From: Pseudarthrobacter oxydans
Lineage (GTDB): Bacteria; Actinomycetota; Actinomycetes; Actinomycetales; Micrococcaceae
Reading direction: 5' to 3'
Length of the DNA stretch: 64,000 bases
Assembly (NCBI RefSeq): GCF_034258515.1
Contig: NZ_CP139438.1
Span: forward strand, 1,178,001 to 1,242,000
The position numbers were made by a program, and so were the translations under genes. The notes under the pieces are model-generated. The model saw only the letters and a program-made list of their open reading frames with translations, made no database searches and was not told the origin of the DNA. This document shows positions 1-7,054 of the stretch, one piece after another. Each line of letters starts with the position of its first letter. The first letter of the stretch is position 1.

Positions 1-1
1 G

Positions 2-808
2 CTTCCGCGGATGGCCGCCGGAACCGCTATCGGCTGCTTCGGACTCACCGAGCCTTCCGCCGGGTCCGACCCCGGAAACATGCTGACTTTCGCCAAGCGC
101 GACGGCGACGACTGGATCCTCAACGGCTCCAAGCGCTGGATCGGGCTCGCCTCGGTGGCGCAGGTGGCCATCATCTGGGCCATGACCGACGACGGCGTCC
201 GTGGTTTCGTCGTCCCGACCGACACCCACGGCTTCAAGGCCACCCCCATCCAGCAGAAACTCTCCATGCGCGCGTCTATCCAGTGCGACATCGAACTGAC
301 AGATATTCGGCTGCCAGCCAGCGCTATGCTGCCCAACGCCAAGGGCCTCCGCGGCCCGTTCGAGTGCCTCAACGAGGCCCGCTATGGCATTATCTGGGGC
401 GCCATGGGGGCGGCGCGTGACAGCTACCTGACGGCCCTGGACTACTCGCAGCAGCGCATGCAGTTCGGCAAGCCGCTCGCTGGCTACCAGCTGACCCAGG
501 AAAAACTCGTCAACATGGCACTGGAGATCAACAAGGGCACGCTCCTGGCCTTGCAGTTGGGCCGGCTGAAGGACGCCGGAGTGCTCCAGCCGCATCAGAT
601 CTCCGTGGGCAAGCTGAACAACTGCCGCGAGGCGATCAAGATCTGCCGCGATGCCCGGGCCATGCTTGGCGGGAACGGTATCACCCTTGACTATTCCCCG
701 CTGCGCCACGCCAACAACCTCGAGAGCGTGCGCACCTACGAGGGTACGGACGAGGTGCACACGCTGATTCTGGGCAACCACATCACGGGAATTTCGGCCT
801 TCCGATGA
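2..808 (+). CDS. gcdH: Glutaryl-CoA dehydrogenase, C-terminal part (5' end outside window)
   Basis: Acyl-CoA dehydrogenase fold enzyme that oxidatively decarboxylates glutaryl-CoA to crotonyl-CoA with FAD. The frame is open to the left edge, so roughly the first third (about 120 residues) is missing. Visible family features are the FAD-contact stretch LTEPSAGSDP, LNGSKRWIG, the NEARYGIIWG segment and near the C-terminus YEGTDEVHTLILG, where the Glu matches the catalytic base of glutaryl-CoA dehydrogenases (YEGTHDIHALILG in the human enzyme). These fit this subfamily better than short- or medium-chain acyl-CoA dehydrogenases. It ends 14 bp from the convergent L-2-hydroxyglutarate oxidase gene, so both glutarate routes meet here. 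Substrate is inferred from family motifs. Confidence 0.85.
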   Translation, partial: LPRMAAGTAIGCFGLTEPSAGSDPGNMLTFAKRDGDDWILNGSKRWIGLASVAQVAIIWAMTDDGVRGFVVPTDTHGFKATPIQQKLSMRASIQCDIELTDIRLPASAMLPNAKGLRGPFECLNEARYGIIWGAMGAARDSYLTALDYSQQRMQFGKPLAGYQLTQEKLVNMALEINKGTLLALQLGRLKDAGVLQPHQISVGKLNNCREAIKICRDARAMLGGNGITLDYSPLRHANNLESVRTYEGTDEVHTLILGNHITGISAFR

Positions 809-822
809 GGAGGCGCTTCCGG

Positions 823-2040
823 TTAGTGGGCGCCGTCCCGCCCTTCAAGGGCCTGGTTGACGATGTATTCGGCGATGGCCAGCGAGGAGGTGGCGCCGGG
901 GGAGGGCGCGTTGCGTACCAGGGTCAGGTCCTGGCGGCGGGCAATCACGAAGTCATCCACGAGGGACCCGTCAGCGTTCATTGCCTGGGCGCGGACACCC
1001 CGCGTGCCGGGCACAATGGATGCTCCCTCGAGCGACGGGACGAAACGCGTCGCCTCGGCGATGAACTTGCGCTTGCTGATGACCGTCTGGAACTCACGCG
1101 CGGCCGACGGCAGGTTTTTGCGGGCGAAGTTCCAAAAACCGGGGAACAGCGCGTAATCCAGGACGTCACGCACATTGACGTCCTTCCAGGAGTACGATTC
1201 CCGTCCGAACGAGATGAACGCGTTGGGGCCCAGCATCATTTCGCCGTCGATGCGCTTGGTGAGGTGCACACCGAGAAAAGGATGCCGGGCATCAGGAACC
1301 GGATAGATCAGTCCCTTGACCTGGTTGCGTGCCTCCGGGCCGAGGAGAAAATACTGACCGAAGAACGGCACGATGCACGGGGTGGAGAGTTCCCCGGTGG
1401 ACGCGGCCAGCCGGTCGGATTGTAGTCCGGTGCAGGCCACCGCAAGGTCGTAGTGCTCAGCTCCGTCCCTCGTGTGGACCACGACGCCCTGCCCCTGCTG
1501 CTCCAGGGAGCTGACTTCCTGTCCCAGCCGGATCTGCCCGCCTGCCTGGCGGACGTCGTCGGCAAGGGCGTTGGTGACGGCGGCATAGTCAACGATGGCC
1601 GTTTCAGGCGAGTGCAGTGCCGCCACCCCGACAGCATTCGGCTCCACTTCCTTGATCTCGTCACCGCCCAGCATCCTGGCTCCGGGCACACCGTTGGCTT
1701 GTGCCCGGACGAAAATGTCGTCAAGCCGCCGGCGTTCTTCGGCCGTCTGGGCGATGACCAGCTTTCCGCACTGATCGTAGGGGAGCTTCTTGGCGGCGCA
1801 GTATTCCTTCAGCAGCTCGACTCCCCGGCGGCACAGCGTGGCCTTCAAGCCGCCGGGTTCGTAGTAGAGGCCGGCGTGCACCACTCCGGAGTTGTGGCCC
1901 GTCTGGTGGGAAGCGAGTTTCTCCTCCTTCTCGTAGACGGTAACTGACGCACCTTCGAGCTGGTTTATCAGCTCCCGGGCCACGGCGACACCGATGATGC
2001 CACCGCCGACGACGGCACAGCGCAATGGGTTCGCGGGCAT
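823..2040 (-). CDS. lhgO: L-2-hydroxyglutarate oxidase (LhgO)
   Basis: FAD-dependent oxidase/dehydrogenase that converts L-2-hydroxyglutarate to 2-oxoglutarate. The 405-residue length is close to the usual size (about 400-422). The N-terminus carries the dinucleotide-binding glycine motif VVGGGIIGVAVAREL, followed by the LhgO hallmark SHQTGHNSGVVHAGLYY, and the DAO-type fold continues to the C-terminus. The start is an ATG with a modest upstream purine stretch. It is divergent from the GntR/FCD regulator and convergent with glutaryl-CoA dehydrogenase. That context suits glutarate or lysine breakdown, where L-2-hydroxyglutarate is an intermediate of the CsiD-LhgO route; csiD itself is not in the window. 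Confidence 0.9.
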   Translation of the reverse strand: MPANPLRCAVVGGGIIGVAVARELINQLEGASVTVYEKEEKLASHQTGHNSGVVHAGLYYEPGGLKATLCRRGVELLKEYCAAKKLPYDQCGKLVIAQTAEERRRLDDIFVRAQANGVPGARMLGGDEIKEVEPNAVGVAALHSPETAIVDYAAVTNALADDVRQAGGQIRLGQEVSSLEQQGQGVVVHTRDGAEHYDLAVACTGLQSDRLAASTGELSTPCIVPFFGQYFLLGPEARNQVKGLIYPVPDARHPFLGVHLTKRIDGEMMLGPNAFISFGRESYSWKDVNVRDVLDYALFPGFWNFARKNLPSAAREFQTVISKRKFIAEATRFVPSLEGASIVPGTRGVRAQAMNADGSLVDDFVIARRQDLTLVRNAPSPGATSSLAIAEYIVNQALEGRDGAH

Positions 2041-2088
2041 GGAAATCCTTATCGCTGGGTGGAAAGTTGTCCGTGCGAGAATGTGCTC

Positions 2089-2790
2089 GTGGACAACCTT
2101 GAACGTGCAGACAATCTGACAGATCAGGCCATCTCAAGACTTCGAACTGCGATATTGGCCGGCGAATTGAAGCCGGGGGAGCTCTACTCCGCGACCCAAC
2201 TGGGCGAATGGCTGGGTGTTTCCAGAACGCCGATCCGGGAGGCAGTGCAGCAATTGGCGAAGACGGGCCTTGTTGCAGTGGAACGCAATCGAGGGATTCG
2301 GGTTCGATCCACAACCTTGGAAGACCTCATCGACGGATTCCAGGTCCGACTCATGCTCGAGGTGCCGGTAGCCCGGCAAGCAGCCGCAGTTCGCACGGAC
2401 GCCGATGTCCAAAGGGTCAAGGAGGCGTTCGAGGCCTTTGGGCAAATTGCTGAAACCGGCGACCCTGCTGCTACGTTACGGGCCGACCGCGACTTCCACT
2501 TGGCGCTGCTGACTACCACCGGCAACCACCGGGCGGTGAAGATCCTGGAGGACCTACGCAACGTCGTCCTGCTCACAGGGGTTGAAACAGTCCCCAGATC
2601 GCGTTCCTCCATGGAAGCCTTTGAGGACCACAGGGACATCTACCAGGCGTTCATGGACGGAGAAGCCGAGAAAGCCGGGGAGGCCATGCGACGCCACATA
2701 ATCAATACGGCCCGGATGCTTGTCCTGCGCGAAGCGCACGAGCGGGGCAGTTCCATGGTGGACGTCGATTCGCTTCTCAACTGGACGTAA
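2089..2790 (+). CDS. GntR-family transcriptional regulator (FadR/FCD subfamily)
   Basis: Winged-helix DNA-binding domain (LGVSRTPIREAVQQL recognition region, about residues 40-60) followed by an all-helical FCD ligand-binding domain with the Asp/His metal-site pattern (DRDFHLALL, then EDHRDIYQAF and MRRHI). The frame opens at a GTG at 2059, only 18 bp from lhgO. I prefer the GTG at 2089 because it leaves about 48 bp for divergent promoters and keeps the full winged helix; 2083 is also possible. The divergent arrangement suggests control of lhgO and perhaps gcdH, with a glutarate-related effector. That is inference from position. Confidence 0.8.
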   Translation: MDNLERADNLTDQAISRLRTAILAGELKPGELYSATQLGEWLGVSRTPIREAVQQLAKTGLVAVERNRGIRVRSTTLEDLIDGFQVRLMLEVPVARQAAAVRTDADVQRVKEAFEAFGQIAETGDPAATLRADRDFHLALLTTTGNHRAVKILEDLRNVVLLTGVETVPRSRSSMEAFEDHRDIYQAFMDGEAEKAGEAMRRHIINTARMLVLREAHERGSSMVDVDSLLNWT

Positions 2791-2897
2791 TTCGCCCGGA
2801 GAGTGGGGCGGGGACCTGGAAACAGCCTTCGTGAGGATCTGCATCGGTACAAGCTACCGCTGTTGCATGCAACATGCAACCAAATGGACCCGTCCGG

Positions 2898-2937
2898 GGG
2901 AAGGGATGCCCTGCCACGCAGGACATCCCTTCCCTTT
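2898..2937. terminator. Bidirectional terminator-like hairpin between convergent genes
   Basis: An 11-bp perfect stem (2898-2908 with 2924-2934, GGGAAGGGATG/CATCCCTTCCC) continues past one C-A mismatch into a 5-bp inner stem (CCTGC/GCAGG) around a 3-nt loop, and is followed by TTT on the plus strand. It lies between the convergent regulator and dicarboxylate carrier genes. The rest of this 160-bp gap shows only a 12-bp palindrome (GTTGCATGCAAC, 2862-2873) of unknown meaning. Confidence 0.6.
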
Positions 2938-2951
2938 CAGATGGACGGTGA

Positions 2952-4337
2952 TCAGCCGAGGCCCAACTGGACGAACACGAACCACACGAGGAGCGGCACC
3001 ACGCCGATCATCGCGATGGCCCAGAGCAGCAGCGCCCGGAAGAACATCCGCTCGTCCTTGGGCTGTGCGCTCGCCATCAGCAGGGCGCCGCTGGTGGACA
3101 TCGGGCTCACGTCGACCACCGAGGAGCTGATGGCGATGGCCGTCACTACCCCGATGGGCGTCAGCAACGGATCCATGGCGATGGGTGCGACCACCGGGCT
3201 GATGACGCCCAGGGTGCCGGTGGTTGAGGCGAAGGCCGAGACGATGGCCACCACATAGCTGGTGATCAGGGCGGCCAGGGAGCTGTTGCCCAGGCCGGCG
3301 ATGCCTTCCTGCAGTTCCTTCAGCGCACCCATCTTTTCGAGCATGCCCACGTACGTGACAATGCCGGTCACCAGGATGATCGCAGACCACGGCATGCTCT
3401 CCACTGCCGGCTTCTGCACGTTCGAGTCCAGGACGATCAGCACTGCGGCTATGACCAGCGAAGCGACGCCGACGTCAATGCCCAGGACAGTGGTGAGCAC
3501 CAGCAGCGAGGCGATGCCCACCAGGGTGAGGATGCGCATGGGTGTTGCGGCCACCTTCTCGGGGCGGGTCTTGGTTCCGGCGGCCACAGAAGTGCGCGCC
3601 GGGGCGGTGAGCACAGCCGTTCCGGACCCGGAGGGAGCTGAAGCGCTGCTGACGGCGGGAGCGGCAGCGCCGCCGTCGTGCTTTGCACCGCCGGTCTCAC
3701 CGGCCTGGAGGCGCGCCTCCGCCTTGGCCATGCGGCGCTTCATGATGGCCTGGACCAGGACGTAGGCGATGGCGGCCAGGATGGCATTGAAGACGAAGCA
3801 GTAGGCGTAGAGCTTGAAGGAACCGTCTGAGGCTCCGGCGCCGTCCAGCATCTTGTTGGCCAGAACGCCGAAGGGGTTGACCGGGGAGAAGGCGCCGGCA
3901 TTGGCGCCCTGGACGATGACCAGTCCCATGGCCAGGGTGCTGATGCCGAACCGCATGCCCAGCGCCAGGCCCACCGGGGCCACGATGGCGATGGCGGCCG
4001 GAGTGAAAGCGCCGGCCGAAGCCAGGGCGGCCGTCAGCAGGAACATCAGGATGGGGACCAGGATCTTCCGGTCGCCGGCGAGCCGTTCAGCCCAGTAGGC
4101 CAGCAGGTCGATGGTGCCGTTGATCCGAACAATGGCGAAGAGCAGGGTGGCGCCTACCAGGATGAAGAAGAGCCCGGCGGGGAACTGGCCGATGACGTCC
4201 TTGATGGACATGCCTGCAAGGAGGGTACCGACGCCGAACGCGGCAACGGTGGCCAGCAGGCCGGCATTGATCTTGGTGAAGGAACCGATGGCGAAGGCCG
4301 CCACCAGGACAAGGAACGCGATGATTGAAAGAGACAT
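2952..4337 (-). CDS. MatC-type dicarboxylate carrier (SLC13/ion-transporter superfamily permease)
   Basis: Integral membrane transporter of 461 residues. The N-terminal ~150 residues match the MatC_N dicarboxylate carrier family in character (several hydrophobic helices, conserved AFTPAAIAIVAPVGLALG and GANAGAFSPVNPFG segments). A long Ala/Gly/Thr-rich hydrophilic linker (about residues 205-270) separates it from a second membrane half that ends with a VDVSPMSTSGALLMA motif. It lies 12 bp downstream of maleate isomerase on the same strand, so maleate (or malonate, or another C4 acid) uptake is the likely role. The substrate is inferred from the neighbour, and the linker is unusually long. Confidence 0.8.
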   Translation of the reverse strand: MSLSIIAFLVLVAAFAIGSFTKINAGLLATVAAFGVGTLLAGMSIKDVIGQFPAGLFFILVGATLLFAIVRINGTIDLLAYWAERLAGDRKILVPILMFLLTAALASAGAFTPAAIAIVAPVGLALGMRFGISTLAMGLVIVQGANAGAFSPVNPFGVLANKMLDGAGASDGSFKLYAYCFVFNAILAAIAYVLVQAIMKRRMAKAEARLQAGETGGAKHDGGAAAPAVSSASAPSGSGTAVLTAPARTSVAAGTKTRPEKVAATPMRILTLVGIASLLVLTTVLGIDVGVASLVIAAVLIVLDSNVQKPAVESMPWSAIILVTGIVTYVGMLEKMGALKELQEGIAGLGNSSLAALITSYVVAIVSAFASTTGTLGVISPVVAPIAMDPLLTPIGVVTAIAISSSVVDVSPMSTSGALLMASAQPKDERMFFRALLLWAIAMIGVVPLLVWFVFVQLGLG

Positions 4338-4349
4338 GGTGCCGGCCGC

Positions 4350-5168
4350 CTAGGAGTTCGCCGGGGTGAGGACGCCGGCGCCGGACAGCAGGCTGCCGGC
4401 TCCGGTGATGGCGGGCCGGTGGCCGAGAGCCTTGAGGATCTCGTACGTGGTGGCCGTGGCCGCCGTGATGACCGGCAGTCCGAGCTCGTCCTCCACGGCC
4501 TGGACCGCAGCCAGCGACGGCATCTGGACACAGGCGGAGAGTACGACGGCGTCCGCGCCTTCGCGCTGCAGGCTGCGGGCAAGCGCGGGCAGGTTCTGCG
4601 GGTCAAGGCAGCCGACCTCAAGGTTGTCCGCCACCTCGAGGCTGATGGCGTCCAGCACCGTGATGCCGGAGCCTTCGATGTAGTCCACCACCATCTTGGT
4701 GAGCGGCTTCATGTAGGGGGTAATCATGGCCACCTTGCCGGCACCGATTTCCTGCAGGGTGCGCACCAGGGCGCCGGCGCTGCTGGTGACCGGGGCTGGG
4801 TGCCCGTTGCCGGCGGCGGCATCTGCGATGACTTTCTCCGAGCCCTCGTGGGCTTCGGGGCCCTGGGCCATGACGGCAACGAGGCAGGCGTAGGCGATGA
4901 CGTCCACGTCGGCGTCGGAGACTGCTTCGGCGCAGCCGGCCGCCTTGCCCACCATGGCCAGCAGCTCTTCCCGGGTGACCTTCTTCATGCCGGCGCGGGC
5001 CGAGTGGAACGTGTACTTGTGGCCGGTCGCTTCGGCCTGGCGCCGGAACAGTTCAGGCAGTTCGGTCTCCATGGTGGTGTTGGAGCTGGGGACGATCAGT
5101 CCCACCCGGCTGGTCCCGGGGCGCTTGGGCTCGGGAGCGGTTTCGCAGGTGATGTCGGGGGTGCTCAT
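4350..5168 (-). CDS. maiA: Maleate cis-trans isomerase (maleate isomerase, Asp/Glu racemase superfamily)
   Basis: 272-residue enzyme of the AMDase/maleate isomerase family, predicted to convert maleate to fumarate with two cysteines. It shows the family signature VPSSNTTMETE near residue 26, the first active-site region AYACLVAVM (Cys95), SSAGALV, ITPYMKPL and EVADNLEVGC, and the second active-site region LSACVQMPS (Cys213). Spacing and context match characterised maleate isomerases. The frame is open far upstream, but the ATG at 5168 has a good ribosome site (GGAG, 6-nt spacing) and begins where the family begins. It forms an operon with the downstream carrier and is divergent from an IclR regulator. 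Confidence 0.88.
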   Translation of the reverse strand: MSTPDITCETAPEPKRPGTSRVGLIVPSSNTTMETELPELFRRQAEATGHKYTFHSARAGMKKVTREELLAMVGKAAGCAEAVSDADVDVIAYACLVAVMAQGPEAHEGSEKVIADAAAGNGHPAPVTSSAGALVRTLQEIGAGKVAMITPYMKPLTKMVVDYIEGSGITVLDAISLEVADNLEVGCLDPQNLPALARSLQREGADAVVLSACVQMPSLAAVQAVEDELGLPVITAATATTYEILKALGHRPAITGAGSLLSGAGVLTPANS

Positions 5169-5205
5169 GGCTTCTCCACGTCGTTGTGATGGGGGTTTTG
5201 CAAAC

Positions 5206-5242
5206 AACCCATAGAGTGGGTTCTGATCCCATGATGTGGGTT
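5206..5242. promoter_or_regulatory. Tandem dyad, probable IclR operator pair
   Basis: Two 17-bp dyads in the divergent promoter region: AACCCATAGAGTGGGTT (5206-5222, perfect 6-bp arms) and ATCCCATGATGTGGGTT (5226-5242, one arm mismatch). Their centres are 20 bp apart, about two helical turns on the same face. Location between maleate isomerase and its regulator suggests the IclR protein binds here. Confidence 0.6.
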
Positions 5243-5334
5243 GCTTGCGACTAATGTCAAACGGGTCACATCCCAGGTCCTGCTTCCTGCTCACTAAGCT
5301 GGAGGCTGTTCGAGGAAAAGTACTGAAGGGAAAT

Positions 5335-6132
5335 TTGAAGACAGTGGCAACGGAAGCGGGTGCCGGGGCCTCACCCCTGCTGGTCCTGCACAAGGTGGCG
5401 GAGATCCTGGATTGTTTTTCGGTGCAGGAGCCGGAGCCCACGCTGCAGCAGATCATCCGGAAGACCGGATTGCCGTCCAGCACCTGCCAGCGCCTGGTGC
5501 AGAACATGCTGCGGGAGGGCTTCCTGGACCGCGAGGGCGACCGTTACCGGATCGGCATCGGGCTGGTCCGCTGGGCTACCCCCGGGACGTTCGGGCTGGA
5601 CGTGGTCCGCCTGGTGAAGCCGGTCCTCCAGCAGCTGCGCGATGAGACCGGCGAAACGGCGTGCCTGTACGTCCGGGACGGCGCGTTCCGGACCATCATT
5701 GCCGTGGCCGAAACCCGGCACGTGGTGATGCGCCCGTTCATGGTGGGTATGGTGATGCCGCTGCATGCCGGAGCCCCGGGGAAGATTTTCCTGGCGTTCG
5801 ACCCCGAAGCCTGGGGCGCCCTGGACGAGCATGGCCTGGACCGCTTTACCCCCGACACGCCGGCTTCCCTGGAGCTGCTGCGGCAGCAGGCGGCGGTGGC
5901 GAAGGAGCAGGGGTTCTATGCGGCGTTCGGGGAACGGAACGAGGACGTGGGTTCCATCAGCGCGCCCGTCTTCGACCACGCCGGGCGGCTCGCCTGCGCC
6001 ATCGGCCTGGGATTCCCGACCCAGCGGATCGGGCCTGCGGACGTCGAGCGGCTGGGGCCCGTGGTTGCGCGGGCGGGAATGGAAGCCAGCCGTGCGCTGG
6101 GGTATGACAGCAGCCAGGCCGCCCCGCTGTAA
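5335..6132 (+). CDS. IclR-family transcriptional regulator
   Basis: Winged HTH at the N-terminus (LQQIIRKTGLPSSTCQRLVQ, then EGFLDREGDRYRIG) followed by the IclR effector domain (ETACLYVRDGAFRTI, MPLHAGAPGKIFLAF, GSISAPVFDHAGR). I place the start at TTG 5335, just after GAAGGG, giving 265 residues. An ATG 99 bp upstream would run through the dyad operator, and GTG 5344 is an alternative. It is divergent from the maleate isomerase-carrier operon and probably senses maleate or a related acid. It converges on the DeoR gene through a perfect 29-bp inverted repeat. Confidence 0.85.
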   Translation: MKTVATEAGAGASPLLVLHKVAEILDCFSVQEPEPTLQQIIRKTGLPSSTCQRLVQNMLREGFLDREGDRYRIGIGLVRWATPGTFGLDVVRLVKPVLQQLRDETGETACLYVRDGAFRTIIAVAETRHVVMRPFMVGMVMPLHAGAPGKIFLAFDPEAWGALDEHGLDRFTPDTPASLELLRQQAAVAKEQGFYAAFGERNEDVGSISAPVFDHAGRLACAIGLGFPTQRIGPADVERLGPVVARAGMEASRALGYDSSQAAPL

Positions 6133-6141
6133 TCGGTTCCA

Positions 6142-6207
6142 CCCAACTAAGTAGCGCTAAGTGTCGTTATGACTCCTGATAACGACACTTAGCGCTACTT
6201 AGTTGGG
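6142..6207. repeat. Perfect 29-bp inverted repeat (bidirectional terminator or palindromic element)
   Basis: Arms at 6142-6170 and 6179-6207 are perfect reverse complements of 29 bases separated by an 8-nt loop (GACTCCTG). The arm contains CCCAACTAAGTAGCGCTAAG and ends GTCGTTAT. The right arm overlaps the last three codons, including the stop, of the convergent deoR-type gene. Position between convergent genes suits bidirectional termination, but the stem is longer and more AT-rich than the surrounding terminators. Confidence 0.85.
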
Positions 6208-6984
6208 CCGTCGAACCCGGACCTCAGCCACCTCAACCTGCACCCCCGCCTCCCGGAACTTCTGCACCTGCCCGGGGTCGGCGCCGTCGTCCGTCACCAG
6301 GGTCCAGGGCAAAGCCAGCCGCGCCCACGCATGGAAGGGCCGGAGCCCGAGCTTTGAAGAGTCCGCCAGGACGTAGACTTCGCGGCCGCGCCTGGCCATG
6401 AGCTCCTTGAGCCGGGTCTGGGCGTGGTCGGCTTCGCAGATGCCGTCCTCGGCGGTGACGGCGTCGGCGCCCAGGAACACCCGGTCAAAGCTCATCCGCT
6501 CCAGCGACGCCTCGGCCAGCGGCCCCACAAAACTTTGCGAAACGCTGCGGAGCCGGCCGCCCAGGCAGTCCACCTCGATGCCCTCGGAATCGGCCAGTTC
6601 CTGCAGGGTGTTGATGCCCGGGGTGGTCACGGACAGCTTCTCGAACCCGCGCAGCTCGTGGGCCAGGGCACCCACGGTGGAGCCGGCGTCGAGCAGGATG
6701 TTCTCACCGGGCCGGATCACGGCCGCCGCCCACCGGGCGATGGCGTGCTTCTGCTCGAACGCCTCGCCGGTGCGCTGCCGCAGCGACGCCTCGGGGTGCG
6801 CGCCCAGGGCCATGGCGCCGCCGTAGGTGCGGGCCAGCCGGCCCTGCCCGTTCAGCAGCGCCAGGTCCCGGCGGATGGTGGAGGCCGTCACCTCGAACCG
6901 GGCGGAGAGTTCCTCCACGGAGGCCAGGCCGGTGGTCACGGCAAGGTGGTAGATCTCCTCGCGCCGCGCGTTTGCGCTCAGCAT
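6199..6984 (-). CDS. DeoR-family transcriptional regulator
   Basis: 261-residue repressor with an N-terminal DeoR HTH (EELSARFEVTASTIRRDLAL) and a C-terminal DeoR sensor domain with LDAGSTVGALAHEL, GADAVTAEDGI and ADSSKLG motifs, which bind phosphorylated sugars in characterised members. The chosen ATG at 6984 has GGAAGGAG upstream; an in-frame ATG at 7017 and longer frames lack a comparable ribosome site. It follows the acid-sugar kinase/dehydrogenase gene by 70 bp on the same strand and probably autoregulates that operon. Its stop codon lies inside the 29-bp inverted repeat. Confidence 0.87.
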   Translation of the reverse strand: MLSANARREEIYHLAVTTGLASVEELSARFEVTASTIRRDLALLNGQGRLARTYGGAMALGAHPEASLRQRTGEAFEQKHAIARWAAAVIRPGENILLDAGSTVGALAHELRGFEKLSVTTPGINTLQELADSEGIEVDCLGGRLRSVSQSFVGPLAEASLERMSFDRVFLGADAVTAEDGICEADHAQTRLKELMARRGREVYVLADSSKLGLRPFHAWARLALPWTLVTDDGADPGQVQKFREAGVQVEVAEVRVRRPN

Positions 6985-7054
6985 TCCCGGTCTCCTTCCC
7001 GTGGCAGTGGTACCCATGCTATTTCCGCCCGCCTGAAACTCCCCGCAGCACCGC

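Noticed and set aside
2862..2873. 12-bp palindrome GTTGCATGCAAC downstream of the first GntR gene
   Set aside because: Located past the gene end, with no second copy or promoter nearby; no function can be supported.
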